Positions 43,203 to 52,402 of a stretch of DNA of 64,000 nt are shown here, one piece after another. A program made the translations under genes and the position numbers. The stretch covers positions 868,001-932,000 of the forward strand of contig NZ_MWQH01000001.1 in the NCBI RefSeq assembly GCF_002210295.1, given 5' to 3'. This DNA is from Fibrobacter sp. UWB5 (GTDB lineage Bacteria > Fibrobacterota > Fibrobacteria > Fibrobacterales > Fibrobacteraceae). Under the pieces are notes generated by a model. It was not told the DNA's origin, did not search any database, and saw only the letters and a program-made list of their open reading frames with translations. Position 1 is the stretch's first letter; the number at the start of each line of letters is the position of its first letter.

Positions 43203-45097
43203 ATATAATCAATATGGATGCTCTCTCGGTTGCAAAGATGATTGTGCTTGGCGCAATTGGTGTTTTGGCATGGCAGACCTTTAACATTCAGGTGCTGAAC
43301 CGCGAAGTGTACCAGGCCGAAACCAAGAGCATGGTAACCCGTACCAAGAGCATTTACGCCGAACGCGGCGAAATCCTGGACCGTAACGGTGTGGTGTTCG
43401 CCAAGAACCTGCGCGATACCGGCAAGGCCGAAGACTACAGCCGAATTTTCTTGCAGGGCAAGCTGGCCTCCCAGATTGTGGGCAAGGTCGGCTACGATGG
43501 CGAAGGCAGCATGGGCATGGAACGCATGTACGACTTGCGCCTGCGCGGCAACGAAGGATTCCGCGTGGGTATCAAGGATGCCAAGGAACGCGAAATTCTG
43601 GGACGCTCCGAAAACGTGGCCGAAGCAAAGCCGGGCAAGAACCTGGTGCTGACCATTGACCGCGACATGCAAGAAATTGTGGAAAAGGCCCTGAAGGACG
43701 GCGTGATCGAATTCAGCGCTGCCAGTGCCTCTGCCGTGGTGGTGGACCCGTACACGGGCGAAATCCTGGCCATGGCAAGTTACCCGACTTTTGACCCGAA
43801 CTCTAAAAAGCAGGGTGTGGGCAAAATGGCGAAGAACGACATCGTGGCGATGTCTTACGAACCGGGTTCTACCTTCAAGGTGATTACGGCTGCGGCTGCC
43901 ATTGAAAACGACGTGGTGCCCGAAGATACCGTGTTTGTGAACGAAGGCAAGTGCTGGAGCTGGAGCGCCCGAGCCGAACGCATTTGCGACACGCACATTT
44001 ATGGCGATATGGATATGGCCGAGGCAATGGTGCAGTCTTCGAACATTGTCTATGCGAAGGTTGCCGACAAGGTGGGCGCCGAAAAGCTTTACCGTATGGC
44101 CCGTAACTTCGGCTTTGGCATGAAGACTTCTGAAAACCTGGCTGGTGAAGAAGCCGGTCGCCTTTACATGCCGTACGAACTGACTCGTGATGACCGTACC
44201 CTTAAAACCATGGGCTTTGGTCACGCTGTTTCTGTAACGCCGATCCAGATGGTGATGGCTTATGCAGCTATCGCTAACGGCGGCACTCTGATGGAACCGA
44301 TGATTGTAAAGGAATGGCGCGATTCAGACGGAAACCTGGTCGAAAAGAAGGATCCGGTGAAGGTGCGTCGCGTGATTTCGGAACGCACGGCAGCCTCGAT
44401 CCGCAAGATGCTCAATCGCGTGGTGAACAGCGGTACGGCAAAGCGCGTGGCAAGCAAGAAGATTCCGGACGTGATTTTTGGCGGAAAGACCGGTACGGCA
44501 GAAAAATACAACCAGGAAACCGGCAAGTATGACCGCGAACACCAGGTGGCTTCGTTTATTGGCCTTGCCCCGGTCGAAGATGTGCGCTACGTGTGCATGG
44601 TGCTGGTAGACGACCCGAACGCCGACAAGCTTTATGGCCATACGGGTGGTGCAACGGCGGGCCCGATTTTCCGCCGCATTATGGAAGGCATTTACTACCA
44701 TCCGAAACTTTCGCCGGCATCACATGACCTTGCCTTTGTCAAGAAGAATACGGCTTGCGAAGGCGATTACGTGGGAATGCTTGCCCAGACGGCAAAGTCG
44801 GTGGCGGCAAACAAGAAATGCCCGGTGACTTTTGAAGGTGAAGGTTCTCGAGTGATTGCCGTGCGCCGCGACAAGACGGATTCTTTGTCGCTGGTGCTCA
44901 AGCTTGGCGATGTCGATGCTTCGACGATGCCGGACTTGAAGGGGCTTTCGCTGAAGGATGCTCTTGAAATTGCTGGAAACATTCGCATGAATGTGGAATA
45001 TACCGGAATGGGTCGCGTTGTGTCCCAGACGCCGAAAGTCGGGGAAACGCTCCATAAGGGTCAAATTTGCAAGCTTACGCTCAAGGAGAGAGGCTAA
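43199..45097 (+). CDS. ftsI: Division transpeptidase FtsI (PBP3) with PASTA domain
   Basis: A 632-residue class B penicillin-binding protein that crosslinks septal peptidoglycan. The N-terminal anchor (IVLGAIGVLAWQTFNIQVL) precedes the dimerisation domain. The transpeptidase domain shows SxxK with nucleophile Ser224 (EPGSTFKVI), SxN at 280-282 (SSN) and KTG at 430-432 (GKTGTAEKY). The C-terminal 70 residues (DASTMPDLKGLSLKDALEIA, SQTPKVGETLHKGQ) form a PASTA domain, present in SpoVD-type but not in E. coli FtsI. It starts inside the ftsL stop and abuts murE. Confidence 0.94.
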   Translation: MNIINMDALSVAKMIVLGAIGVLAWQTFNIQVLNREVYQAETKSMVTRTKSIYAERGEILDRNGVVFAKNLRDTGKAEDYSRIFLQGKLASQIVGKVGYDGEGSMGMERMYDLRLRGNEGFRVGIKDAKEREILGRSENVAEAKPGKNLVLTIDRDMQEIVEKALKDGVIEFSAASASAVVVDPYTGEILAMASYPTFDPNSKKQGVGKMAKNDIVAMSYEPGSTFKVITAAAAIENDVVPEDTVFVNEGKCWSWSARAERICDTHIYGDMDMAEAMVQSSNIVYAKVADKVGAEKLYRMARNFGFGMKTSENLAGEEAGRLYMPYELTRDDRTLKTMGFGHAVSVTPIQMVMAYAAIANGGTLMEPMIVKEWRDSDGNLVEKKDPVKVRRVISERTAASIRKMLNRVVNSGTAKRVASKKIPDVIFGGKTGTAEKYNQETGKYDREHQVASFIGLAPVEDVRYVCMVLVDDPNADKLYGHTGGATAGPIFRRIMEGIYYHPKLSPASHDLAFVKKNTACEGDYVGMLAQTAKSVAANKKCPVTFEGEGSRVIAVRRDKTDSLSLVLKLGDVDASTMPDLKGLSLKDALEIAGNIRMNVEYTGMGRVVSQTPKVGETLHKGQICKLTLKERG

Positions 45098-46525
45098 ATG
45101 ATTTCTGAAACGTTGATGCAGAAATTGAATGTGCAGGGCCTGTGCGACGACTCCCGCCGCGTGAAGGCAAAAGATTTGTTTTTCTCGATGCCGGGCGAAA
45201 AGTCCGATGAATTTGCAAGAACCGCTTTGGCGTCGGGTGCTGTGGCCGTGGTGAGCGAAACGGTCGCTCCCGAAGGTTTGACTTCGAAGTGGATCCAGGT
45301 GGCTGATGTGAAGGCGGCTCGCCTCGAAGCGGCACAAGTTTTTTACAAGAACCCGTTTGCAAAGCTTTCGGCTCATGCAGTGACGGGTACGAACGGAAAG
45401 ACCACCAGCGCATTCCTGATGGATGCGATGCTTACGGCTGCAGGCCATAAGGTGGCTCTCCTTGGAACGATCAAGAACAAGATTGGCGATACTTCGGTAC
45501 CGGCCACCCTTACGACACCGGGACTTTTGGATTTGTATGCCTTTGCCGCCAAGGGGGTGGAGGCCGGTTGTACGGATTTGGTGATGGAAGCGTCTTCGCA
45601 CTCGCTGGATCAGGGACGTATGGCAGGCGTGCTTTATAAGAGCGCCTTGTTCAGCAACCTTACGCAAGACCATCTCGATTACCATAAGACAATGGATGCC
45701 TACTTTGAGGCAAAGAAGCTTCTGTTTACGCGTTATCTTGCAGATGACGGCGTTGCTGTTGTCAATATCGATGATGCGTACGGACTGAAACTATACGATT
45801 CCCTAGCCGGGATAGGAGCGGACCGGAGGGTGGCTGTCTCGCGTCTAGGGGTCGTTAGTGCTCTTGTGAAGCCCGAAGGGGCAGTGAAGAATACCGAAGA
45901 CGGTCTCAAGATGCTGTTGCCTGCCATTAGTGCAGAACCGTTTGAAACTCCGTTGTGCGGCGACTTTAACGTGGACAACGTGATGCTGGTGCTTGCCTGG
46001 GCTAAGGCAATCGGCCTTGCCGAATCTGCCATGCGCAAGGCTCTGGCAGAAGTTCGCGTTCCGGGCCGCTTTGAAAAAGTTTGGAACAAGAATGGCCGCC
46101 ACGTGATTGTGGACTACGCCCACACTCCCGACGCCCTCGAACGCGTCCTTACGACCGCGCGTAGCCTCTGCCGAGGCCGCCTCGCGTGCGTATTCGGCTG
46201 CGGCGGTGACCGCGACAAGACCAAGCGCCCGATTATGGGTGCGATTGCCGAACGCATTGCGGACAAGGCTTGGCTCACCTCCGACAACCCGCGTACCGAA
46301 AATCCGACCGACATCATTAACGATGTGCGCGCCGGCATGAAGACGGACAAGTTCAGCGTTGTGGAAAAGCGCGAAGAAGCGATTGCCAAGGCTTGCGCCG
46401 AACTCAAGGACGGCGACTGGCTCGTGATTGCGGGCAAGGGCCACGAAGACTACCAGATTGTGGGTAAGACCAAACACCATTTTGATGACCGCGAAGAAGC
46501 GGTGAAGGCGATGGAAAATGTATAA
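45098..46525 (+). CDS. murE: UDP-MurNAc-L-Ala-D-Glu:meso-DAP ligase
   Basis: A 475-residue Mur ligase that adds the third amino acid to the peptidoglycan precursor. GTNGKTTSAF is the ATP-binding loop near residue 94. The amino-acid motif DNPRTENP marks meso-diaminopimelate specificity (lysine-adding enzymes have a different motif), consistent with a Gram-negative wall. EASSHSLDQGR and DYAHTPDALERVL are other family blocks. It starts immediately after the ftsI stop and overlaps murF by 8 nt. Confidence 0.96.
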   Translation: MISETLMQKLNVQGLCDDSRRVKAKDLFFSMPGEKSDEFARTALASGAVAVVSETVAPEGLTSKWIQVADVKAARLEAAQVFYKNPFAKLSAHAVTGTNGKTTSAFLMDAMLTAAGHKVALLGTIKNKIGDTSVPATLTTPGLLDLYAFAAKGVEAGCTDLVMEASSHSLDQGRMAGVLYKSALFSNLTQDHLDYHKTMDAYFEAKKLLFTRYLADDGVAVVNIDDAYGLKLYDSLAGIGADRRVAVSRLGVVSALVKPEGAVKNTEDGLKMLLPAISAEPFETPLCGDFNVDNVMLVLAWAKAIGLAESAMRKALAEVRVPGRFEKVWNKNGRHVIVDYAHTPDALERVLTTARSLCRGRLACVFGCGGDRDKTKRPIMGAIAERIADKAWLTSDNPRTENPTDIINDVRAGMKTDKFSVVEKREEAIAKACAELKDGDWLVIAGKGHEDYQIVGKTKHHFDDREEAVKAMENV

Positions 46526-47900
46526 GCTGGATTTGAAAATCAAGGAACTCTTGGAAATCCTCGAAACCTACTCGGTAGGCGTTGATGGCCGTACCAAGAA
46601 CCGCAAAGTGAATCTTTGCATGGATTCTCGCGAACCTGCCAAGGGTGTGGTCTTTTGGCCGATCAAGGGCGCCCGTTTTGACGCCCACCAGTTTGTAACA
46701 CAAATGGAAAAAAATGGAGCATTGATGAGTGTCGTGAATGCAGATGCCGAAGGCATTGAAAACTTCAAGATGTATGCGCCCGTCGACGATACGACGAAAG
46801 CGCTTCTCAAGCTCGCCAAGGGCTACCAGAAGAATTTCAAGGTGAAGAAGGTTGCCATTACGGGCAGCAACGGCAAGACCACCACCAAGGAAATGGTGAA
46901 GGCCGTTCTTTCGCAGAAGTACAACACCCACGCCACCGCAGGTAATTTCAACAACCACATCGGTGTGCCCATGACACTGTTCCAGCTCAAGCACTGCCAT
47001 GAAGCGGCCGTGATTGAAATGGGTACGAGTGGTCCGGATGAAATCCGTCCGCTTTCGATGGCGGTGGAACCCGATGTCGCCGTGATTACCAACATTGGTG
47101 CTTCTCACCTGGAACGCCTCAAGGATTTGGACGGCGTGTTCGCCGAAAAGAAGACGATTGTCGCGGGCCTCAAGAAGAACGGCGTGCTCATTGTGAACGC
47201 CGACGACCCGCGCCTTTGCAAGTGCCGCAGCACTACGAGCTACAAGGTGGTGACCTTTGGCGTGAAGCGCGGTATCATTAAGCCCGAAAAGCTTGAATGG
47301 AACGAAGACAACTGCGCGACCTTCTTTGTGGACCGAACCAAGTTCACGCTGAACGTGCCGGGCATTCATAACCTCTATAACGCACTCGCCGCTATCGCCG
47401 TGGGCTTGCAGTACAGAGTGCCCAAGGCCGACATCGCCAAGGCTCTTGCCAACTTCCGTTCGACCAACATGCGCATGGAAATCAAGAATGCCAACGGCTT
47501 CAAGATTGTGTCGGACTGCTACAATGCAAACCCGTCTTCGACCAAGATGGCCTTGCAGACCATTGGCAATATGAAGGTGAACCGCCGCATTGCCATTTTG
47601 GGCGATATGCTGGAACTCGGCGCCCAGACCGACGCCCTGCACCAGGAAATGGGCGCCATGGTGCCCGAAATGAATTTTGACATGCTCCTGACCGTGGGCG
47701 AAAAGGCAAAGCTTTATGTGAAGGGCGCAAAGTCCAAGGGCATGAAGGCCGCTCACCATTTTGCAAGCGTACAGGAACTGATCGACACCCTTACCGAAAT
47801 CGTGGCAGAAGGCGACGTGCTCTTGATCAAGGGCAGCCGCGGCATGCACATGGAACAGGTGGTGGATGCCATGCTTAAACTCACGAAGGTCAAGGCTTAA
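46518..47900 (+). CDS. murF: UDP-MurNAc-tripeptide:D-Ala-D-Ala ligase
   Basis: A 460-residue Mur ligase that completes the precursor pentapeptide. GSNGKTTTKEM is the ATP loop near residue 115; NFNNHIGVPMTLF and EMGTSGPDEIRPLS are MurF blocks, and YNANPSSTKMAL is the signature of the last domain. It overlaps murE and ends 18 bp before ftsW. In most dcw clusters mraY and murD would lie between murF and ftsW; they are missing here. Confidence 0.96.
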   Translation: MYKLDLKIKELLEILETYSVGVDGRTKNRKVNLCMDSREPAKGVVFWPIKGARFDAHQFVTQMEKNGALMSVVNADAEGIENFKMYAPVDDTTKALLKLAKGYQKNFKVKKVAITGSNGKTTTKEMVKAVLSQKYNTHATAGNFNNHIGVPMTLFQLKHCHEAAVIEMGTSGPDEIRPLSMAVEPDVAVITNIGASHLERLKDLDGVFAEKKTIVAGLKKNGVLIVNADDPRLCKCRSTTSYKVVTFGVKRGIIKPEKLEWNEDNCATFFVDRTKFTLNVPGIHNLYNALAAIAVGLQYRVPKADIAKALANFRSTNMRMEIKNANGFKIVSDCYNANPSSTKMALQTIGNMKVNRRIAILGDMLELGAQTDALHQEMGAMVPEMNFDMLLTVGEKAKLYVKGAKSKGMKAAHHFASVQELIDTLTEIVAEGDVLLIKGSRGMHMEQVVDAMLKLTKVKA

Positions 47901-47918
47901 TTTAGGACTCACGAAGGA

Positions 47919-49094
47919 ATGGAAAACACAGTCGCAAATACCGGCATGAACAAGCTACTCTTGGTAGTAGTGTTGCTGCTGATTTGTTTGGGCGTGCCTA
48001 TTGTCTATACGGCATCGGCCCATTTCGCTGTGTCCCATGGACTTCCTGCAGAATACTATCTGCAAAAGCACTTGATCAAGGCGGTGTTCGGTTTGATTCT
48101 GATGCTTGGCCTTGCCCGGTTCCTGGATTACGGTCACTGGGTATGGCTGGGGCGCATTACCTTCTTTGTGGGCGTTGTCCTTACCATTGCGGCCCTTGTG
48201 TCGGGCCACGGCGTCAAGGGCGCAAACCGCTGGATTTTGGGCATTCAGCCTTCTGAAATCATGAAACTCGGCATGCTCATCTGCATTTGCGGAAAGTTCT
48301 CGCAGGCAGGCGACAACATCAAGAGTGTCGCTTGCACTATCATTCAGCCGGGAATCTTCTTTGGCATTACCGCTTTCTTGCTGATTTTGCAGCCGAACTA
48401 TTCGATGCTCATGATGCTTTCGATGGTGGTGATTTGCGTGATGCTCACGGCTGGTGTGAATTACAAGTACCTCGCCATTACCATTGGTGCTGCCATTCCG
48501 CCGGGAATTATCATGTTGCTCATGACAGGGCATTCGAGTAAGCGTATTCAGGCGTTTACGGCGGCCGAAGGCGAAATGGTCGCTTCGAACTGGCAGGGTG
48601 AACATGCTTTGCTCGCTTTGGGTAACGGCGGATTCTCGGGAACGGGCTTCGGCATGGGCGTGCAGAAACTGGGCTACTTGCCCGAAGTCCATAAAGACGT
48701 GATTTATGCGGTGGCCGGCGAAGAATTCGGATTCATGGGAACCTTCTTCTTGTTGGCCTTGTACGCAGTCCTTTTTGCTCAGGGATTCTCGATTGCCCGC
48801 CAGTCTTCGACCCGTTTCGGAAAGTACCTGGCCGTGGCTCTCACGTTCTCGCTTTTCTTCAACTTTTTGGTTCACGTCTGCGTTTGCGTGGGACTTTTCC
48901 CCACGACGGGCCAACCTCTCCCGTTCATAAGCTTCGGCGGAACCAATCTAATTTACAGCTGTGTGGCAGTGGGGATTCTTTTGAACATTTCCAGATCCAA
49001 TACAGGCAAGATGATCAAGGAACCCTACATGAGCGGCGCCTCGCTCGAAAGCAGTGCCTACAGAAACTATGAATTTTCAAGGAGTGGCGTATGA
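47919..49094 (+). CDS. ftsW: SEDS peptidoglycan polymerase FtsW
   Basis: A 391-residue inner-membrane protein with about ten helices. It polymerises lipid II with FtsI at the septum. GVKGANRWILGIQPSEIMKLG in loop form (GANRWI...QPSE), YQLxxG-type loop sequence and PFISFGGTNLI are SEDS signatures. Its position between murF and murG is that of FtsW rather than RodA. It overlaps murG by 4 nt. Confidence 0.92.
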   Translation: MENTVANTGMNKLLLVVVLLLICLGVPIVYTASAHFAVSHGLPAEYYLQKHLIKAVFGLILMLGLARFLDYGHWVWLGRITFFVGVVLTIAALVSGHGVKGANRWILGIQPSEIMKLGMLICICGKFSQAGDNIKSVACTIIQPGIFFGITAFLLILQPNYSMLMMLSMVVICVMLTAGVNYKYLAITIGAAIPPGIIMLLMTGHSSKRIQAFTAAEGEMVASNWQGEHALLALGNGGFSGTGFGMGVQKLGYLPEVHKDVIYAVAGEEFGFMGTFFLLALYAVLFAQGFSIARQSSTRFGKYLAVALTFSLFFNFLVHVCVCVGLFPTTGQPLPFISFGGTNLIYSCVAVGILLNISRSNTGKMIKEPYMSGASLESSAYRNYEFSRSGV

Positions 49095-50161
49095 AAAAGT
49101 TCCTTTTCGTATGTGGCGGTACCGGTGGCCATATTTTCCCGGCCGTAGCCATTGCAAATAGCCTTAAAAAGATGGGCGTGACCGACATTACTTTTGCTGG
49201 CCGTAAAGATTCCATGGAAGAACGCTTGGTGGCAAAAGACTGGCCCTACGAATACATTTCGGCTGTTCCTCTGCACCGTGGCCCGTTCCTCAAGAATTTG
49301 GCCTTGCCGTTCAATTTGTCCAAGGCCTTGGTGCGCGCCAAGAGCGTGATTAAGAAGGTGAAGCCCGATGTAGTCGTTGCAACCGGTGGCTATGTATCGC
49401 TCCCGATCGTGCTTGCCGCAGGCACTGCCGGCATTCCGGTTTACCTGCAGGAACAGAATGCGGTGGCCGGCGTTGCCAACAAGGTGGGCGCCCGTTACGC
49501 AAAGACCGTCTTTGTAACCTCTGAAGAAGCAGCCAAGTTCTTCCCGGTAGAAAAGTGCATGATTTTTGGCAACCCGGTTCGTGAATTGCCGATTGGCGAT
49601 TCTCTCGCTCGCCCTGCCGAATTCGCTCCGGGCAAAAAGGCCGTGTTTATTGTGGGCGGCTCTCAGGGTGCTGTGGGCATCAACAACAAGATTGAAGAAA
49701 GCATCAAGACCATTGCCGCCCGCAACGATGTTTCCGTGGTGTGGCAGGTGGGTGTAAAGAACGTGGAAACCATCAGCAACCGCGTAGGCGAAGTTCCGAA
49801 TGTGGCCATTCGCGGATTCCTGGATGGCATTTACGCCTACATGAAGCATGCCGACTTGATTATCAGCCGCGCAGGAGCTTCTGCCTTGGCCGAAATCTTG
49901 GCCTTCGGTAAGCCTTCGATCCTCTTGCCGTTCCCGCATGCAACTGCGAACCACCAGGAACATAACGCCCGCGTGGTCGAAAAGGCTGGCGCTGCCCTTG
50001 TGGAACTCGATGCCGAAGAAAATCACCTGTGGGAAAAGGTGGAACAGCTCTTGGCTGATGAAAACCGTTTGAATTCGATGGCCGTCGCGGCTAAAAAGCT
50101 CGGAATGCCCGATGCTGCCGACCAGATTGCTCGTGTTATCCTCTCTAAGGAGAATGATTAA
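49091..50161 (+). CDS. murG: Lipid II synthase MurG
   Basis: A 356-residue GT28 glycosyltransferase that adds GlcNAc to lipid I on the inner face of the membrane. CGGTGGHIFPAVAIA is the N-terminal G loop; ATGGYVSLPIVLAA, EQNAVAGVANK and VGGSQGAVGIN are the further G loops and acceptor region, and SRAGASALAEILAFGKPSIL is the UDP-binding motif. The length matches the family. It starts inside the ftsW stop and shares one base with murC. Confidence 0.96.
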   Translation: MKKFLFVCGGTGGHIFPAVAIANSLKKMGVTDITFAGRKDSMEERLVAKDWPYEYISAVPLHRGPFLKNLALPFNLSKALVRAKSVIKKVKPDVVVATGGYVSLPIVLAAGTAGIPVYLQEQNAVAGVANKVGARYAKTVFVTSEEAAKFFPVEKCMIFGNPVRELPIGDSLARPAEFAPGKKAVFIVGGSQGAVGINNKIEESIKTIAARNDVSVVWQVGVKNVETISNRVGEVPNVAIRGFLDGIYAYMKHADLIISRAGASALAEILAFGKPSILLPFPHATANHQEHNARVVEKAGAALVELDAEENHLWEKVEQLLADENRLNSMAVAAKKLGMPDAADQIARVILSKEND

Positions 50162-51543
50162 TGCAGATTAATGATTGTAAGCGTGTCCGTAAGCTTCATT
50201 TCGTAGGTATCGGTGGTGCCGGTATGTCCGGTATTGCCGAAGTGCTCCACGACAACGGTTTCGTGGTGAGCGGCTCCGATACCGGTGAAAGCCAGGTGAT
50301 TGATTATCTGAAAGGCCTTGGCATTAAGGTGTTCTCGAAGCACGAAGCTTCCAACGTCGAAGATACGGACTTGGTGGTTTATTCTTCTGCAGTTCCGCAC
50401 GATAACCCGGAACTTGTTGAAGCACGCAACCGCCGCATTCCGGTGATTCGCCGAGCAGAAATGCTGGGCGAACTCATGCGCATGAAGTACACGCTTTCGA
50501 TTGCCGGCACTCACGGCAAGACCACGACCACCTCTATCGTGGGCCAGATTTGGGAAGAAGCCGGCCGTGACCCGACCATTATCGTGGGCGGTGTAGTCAA
50601 GGGTAAGGGCAGTGGCGCTAAGGTCGGTAAGGGTGACTACCTGATTGCCGAAAGCGACGAATTCGACCGCAGCTTCCTTTCGATGATGCCGTCTTCTGCA
50701 ATCATTACCAACATTGACGCCGACCACTTGGATACTTACGAAAACATCGAAGACATCAAGGATGCCTTCGTACAGTTCGCGAACAAGATTCCGTTCTACG
50801 GCCAGGTGATCGTCTGCCTGGACGACCCGAACGTGCAGCAGATTTTGGCCCGCCTCAAGAAGCCCGTGATTACTTACGGCTTTACGCGTCAGGCCAAGTA
50901 CCGCGTGGATAACCTCCGTTTTGAAAAGGGTTACCCTGTATTTGAAATTTTGAACGACGGCGAAAGCTTGGGCGAATTCAAGCTCCAGATTCCAGGCCGT
51001 CACAACGTGCTGAATGCAACTGCCGCCGTAGCCCTCGCCATCGAAGAAGGCATCTCTGCCGATGTCGCTCGCAAGGCCTGCGCCGAATTCGAAGGCGTCA
51101 AGCGCCGCTTTGAATTCATCGGCGAAAAGAATGATGTTCTGGTCTTTGATGACTATGCTCACCATCCGACCGAAGCGACTGCTACCTTGCTCGGCTTCCG
51201 CGATGCCTTCCCGGACCGCCGCATTATCGTTGCCTTCCAGCCGCACCTGTTTACCCGTACCCGCGACCAGCACGATGCCTTTGGCGGTGCGTTTGCGAAC
51301 TGCGATGTGCTCCTGGTGACCGACATTTACGCCTCCCGCGAAAAGCCCATTGAAGGCGTGACGGGCGCGCTGGTGTCCAATAGCGCTTCTGATCGCGGTC
51401 ACCGTGACTCTCGCTTTGTGGGCGACCAGCTGAACTTGCTGCCGATTCTCAAGAAGGAATTGCAGCCGGGTGATGTGGTGGTGCTTATGGGCGCCGGCAA
51501 CATCTGGAAGCTGGGCGAAAGAATTTTGAAGGAATGCCTGTAA
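50161..51543 (+). CDS. murC: UDP-MurNAc:L-alanine ligase
   Basis: A 460-residue Mur ligase that starts the stem peptide. HFVGIGGAGMSGIAEVL is the N-terminal nucleotide-binding motif, GTHGKTTTTSI is the ATP loop near residue 119, and DDYAHHPTEATATLLGFR is the C-terminal MurC signature. It overlaps murG by one base (TAATG) and precedes ftsQ by 16 bp. Typical neighbours murB and ddl are absent. Confidence 0.96.
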   Translation: MQINDCKRVRKLHFVGIGGAGMSGIAEVLHDNGFVVSGSDTGESQVIDYLKGLGIKVFSKHEASNVEDTDLVVYSSAVPHDNPELVEARNRRIPVIRRAEMLGELMRMKYTLSIAGTHGKTTTTSIVGQIWEEAGRDPTIIVGGVVKGKGSGAKVGKGDYLIAESDEFDRSFLSMMPSSAIITNIDADHLDTYENIEDIKDAFVQFANKIPFYGQVIVCLDDPNVQQILARLKKPVITYGFTRQAKYRVDNLRFEKGYPVFEILNDGESLGEFKLQIPGRHNVLNATAAVALAIEEGISADVARKACAEFEGVKRRFEFIGEKNDVLVFDDYAHHPTEATATLLGFRDAFPDRRIIVAFQPHLFTRTRDQHDAFGGAFANCDVLLVTDIYASREKPIEGVTGALVSNSASDRGHRDSRFVGDQLNLLPILKKELQPGDVVVLMGAGNIWKLGERILKECL

Positions 51544-51559
51544 GTATTAGGGATTAGAA

Positions 51560-52402
51560 TTGACTGGACGTAAGACAACATTACTCGGCCGTCGAATGGG
51601 CTATAACGAACTGAAGCGCAAGCAAGAGCGCGTCCGCAAGGTAAAGGACGGCGTGTCTTCGGTGTGGCATTGGTTCAAGCGCCGCGGCTGGATTTTCACC
51701 ATCATTTTGGTGGTTCTTGCTGTCCTTGCAATTCACAACCGCTTCTACCTGCAGCATTTCAATCCGCTGGAACTGCGCCACTTGCAGTATGTGGAAATCG
51801 AAGGCAACCGCATGCTTTCTTGGGAAGACGTGATGCAGGGCGCCCAGGTCGAAACGGGAATGCTCATGTCGGAACTGAATGCCGATTCTGTCGAAGCTTC
51901 GCTCATGCAGCTTCCGATGATCCTTTCGGCGAAGGTCGAAAAGAAGTTTCCGTCTTCGCTCTACATCAAGCTGCAAGAAACCTCGCCGGTGCTTACTGTC
52001 CTTTCTGAAGGTCGCGCAACGATCTATTCCGAAAAGGGATTCCCGCTTCCGTTCTCGGTGGCAACGGCCATGAGGCTCCCGGTAATGGATATGGCTGCAA
52101 TGGAGCATGTGAAGACTGTAACGCAGTTCCTGGTAGAAATGCGTAAGTATGATGCTGAACTTTATAATCGTGTGTCGCAGGTAACCTGGTCTACGGAAGA
52201 TGAATGCATGAAGATTTACTTCAGGGATGCGGGCTTTACCGCGCTCTTTAGGGATCTCAAGTCGAACAAGGATCAGTTTACACTGTACAAGTCGCTTGAA
52301 AACGGGTTTGCAAAGGATTTGCTTTGCGCAGGTGAAGTCGATATGCGCTATTCGGGCTTTGCCTATGTAAGAAATTATGATAAGAGGTGCGTCAATGGAT
52401 GA
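51560..52402 (+). CDS. ftsQ: Cell division protein FtsQ
   Basis: A 280-residue bitopic division protein. A basic cytoplasmic N-terminus, one membrane helix (WIFTIILVVLAVLAIHNRF) and a periplasmic POTRA domain (QYVEIEGNRMLSWEDVMQGA) are visible. FtsQ scaffolds FtsB, FtsL and FtsI. A TTG start is used because the ORF opens there and no ATG gives a better fit; an ATG at 51596 would shorten the N-terminus by 12 residues. It overlaps ftsA by 8 nt. Confidence 0.88.
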   Translation: MTGRKTTLLGRRMGYNELKRKQERVRKVKDGVSSVWHWFKRRGWIFTIILVVLAVLAIHNRFYLQHFNPLELRHLQYVEIEGNRMLSWEDVMQGAQVETGMLMSELNADSVEASLMQLPMILSAKVEKKFPSSLYIKLQETSPVLTVLSEGRATIYSEKGFPLPFSVATAMRLPVMDMAAMEHVKTVTQFLVEMRKYDAELYNRVSQVTWSTEDECMKIYFRDAGFTALFRDLKSNKDQFTLYKSLENGFAKDLLCAGEVDMRYSGFAYVRNYDKRCVNG

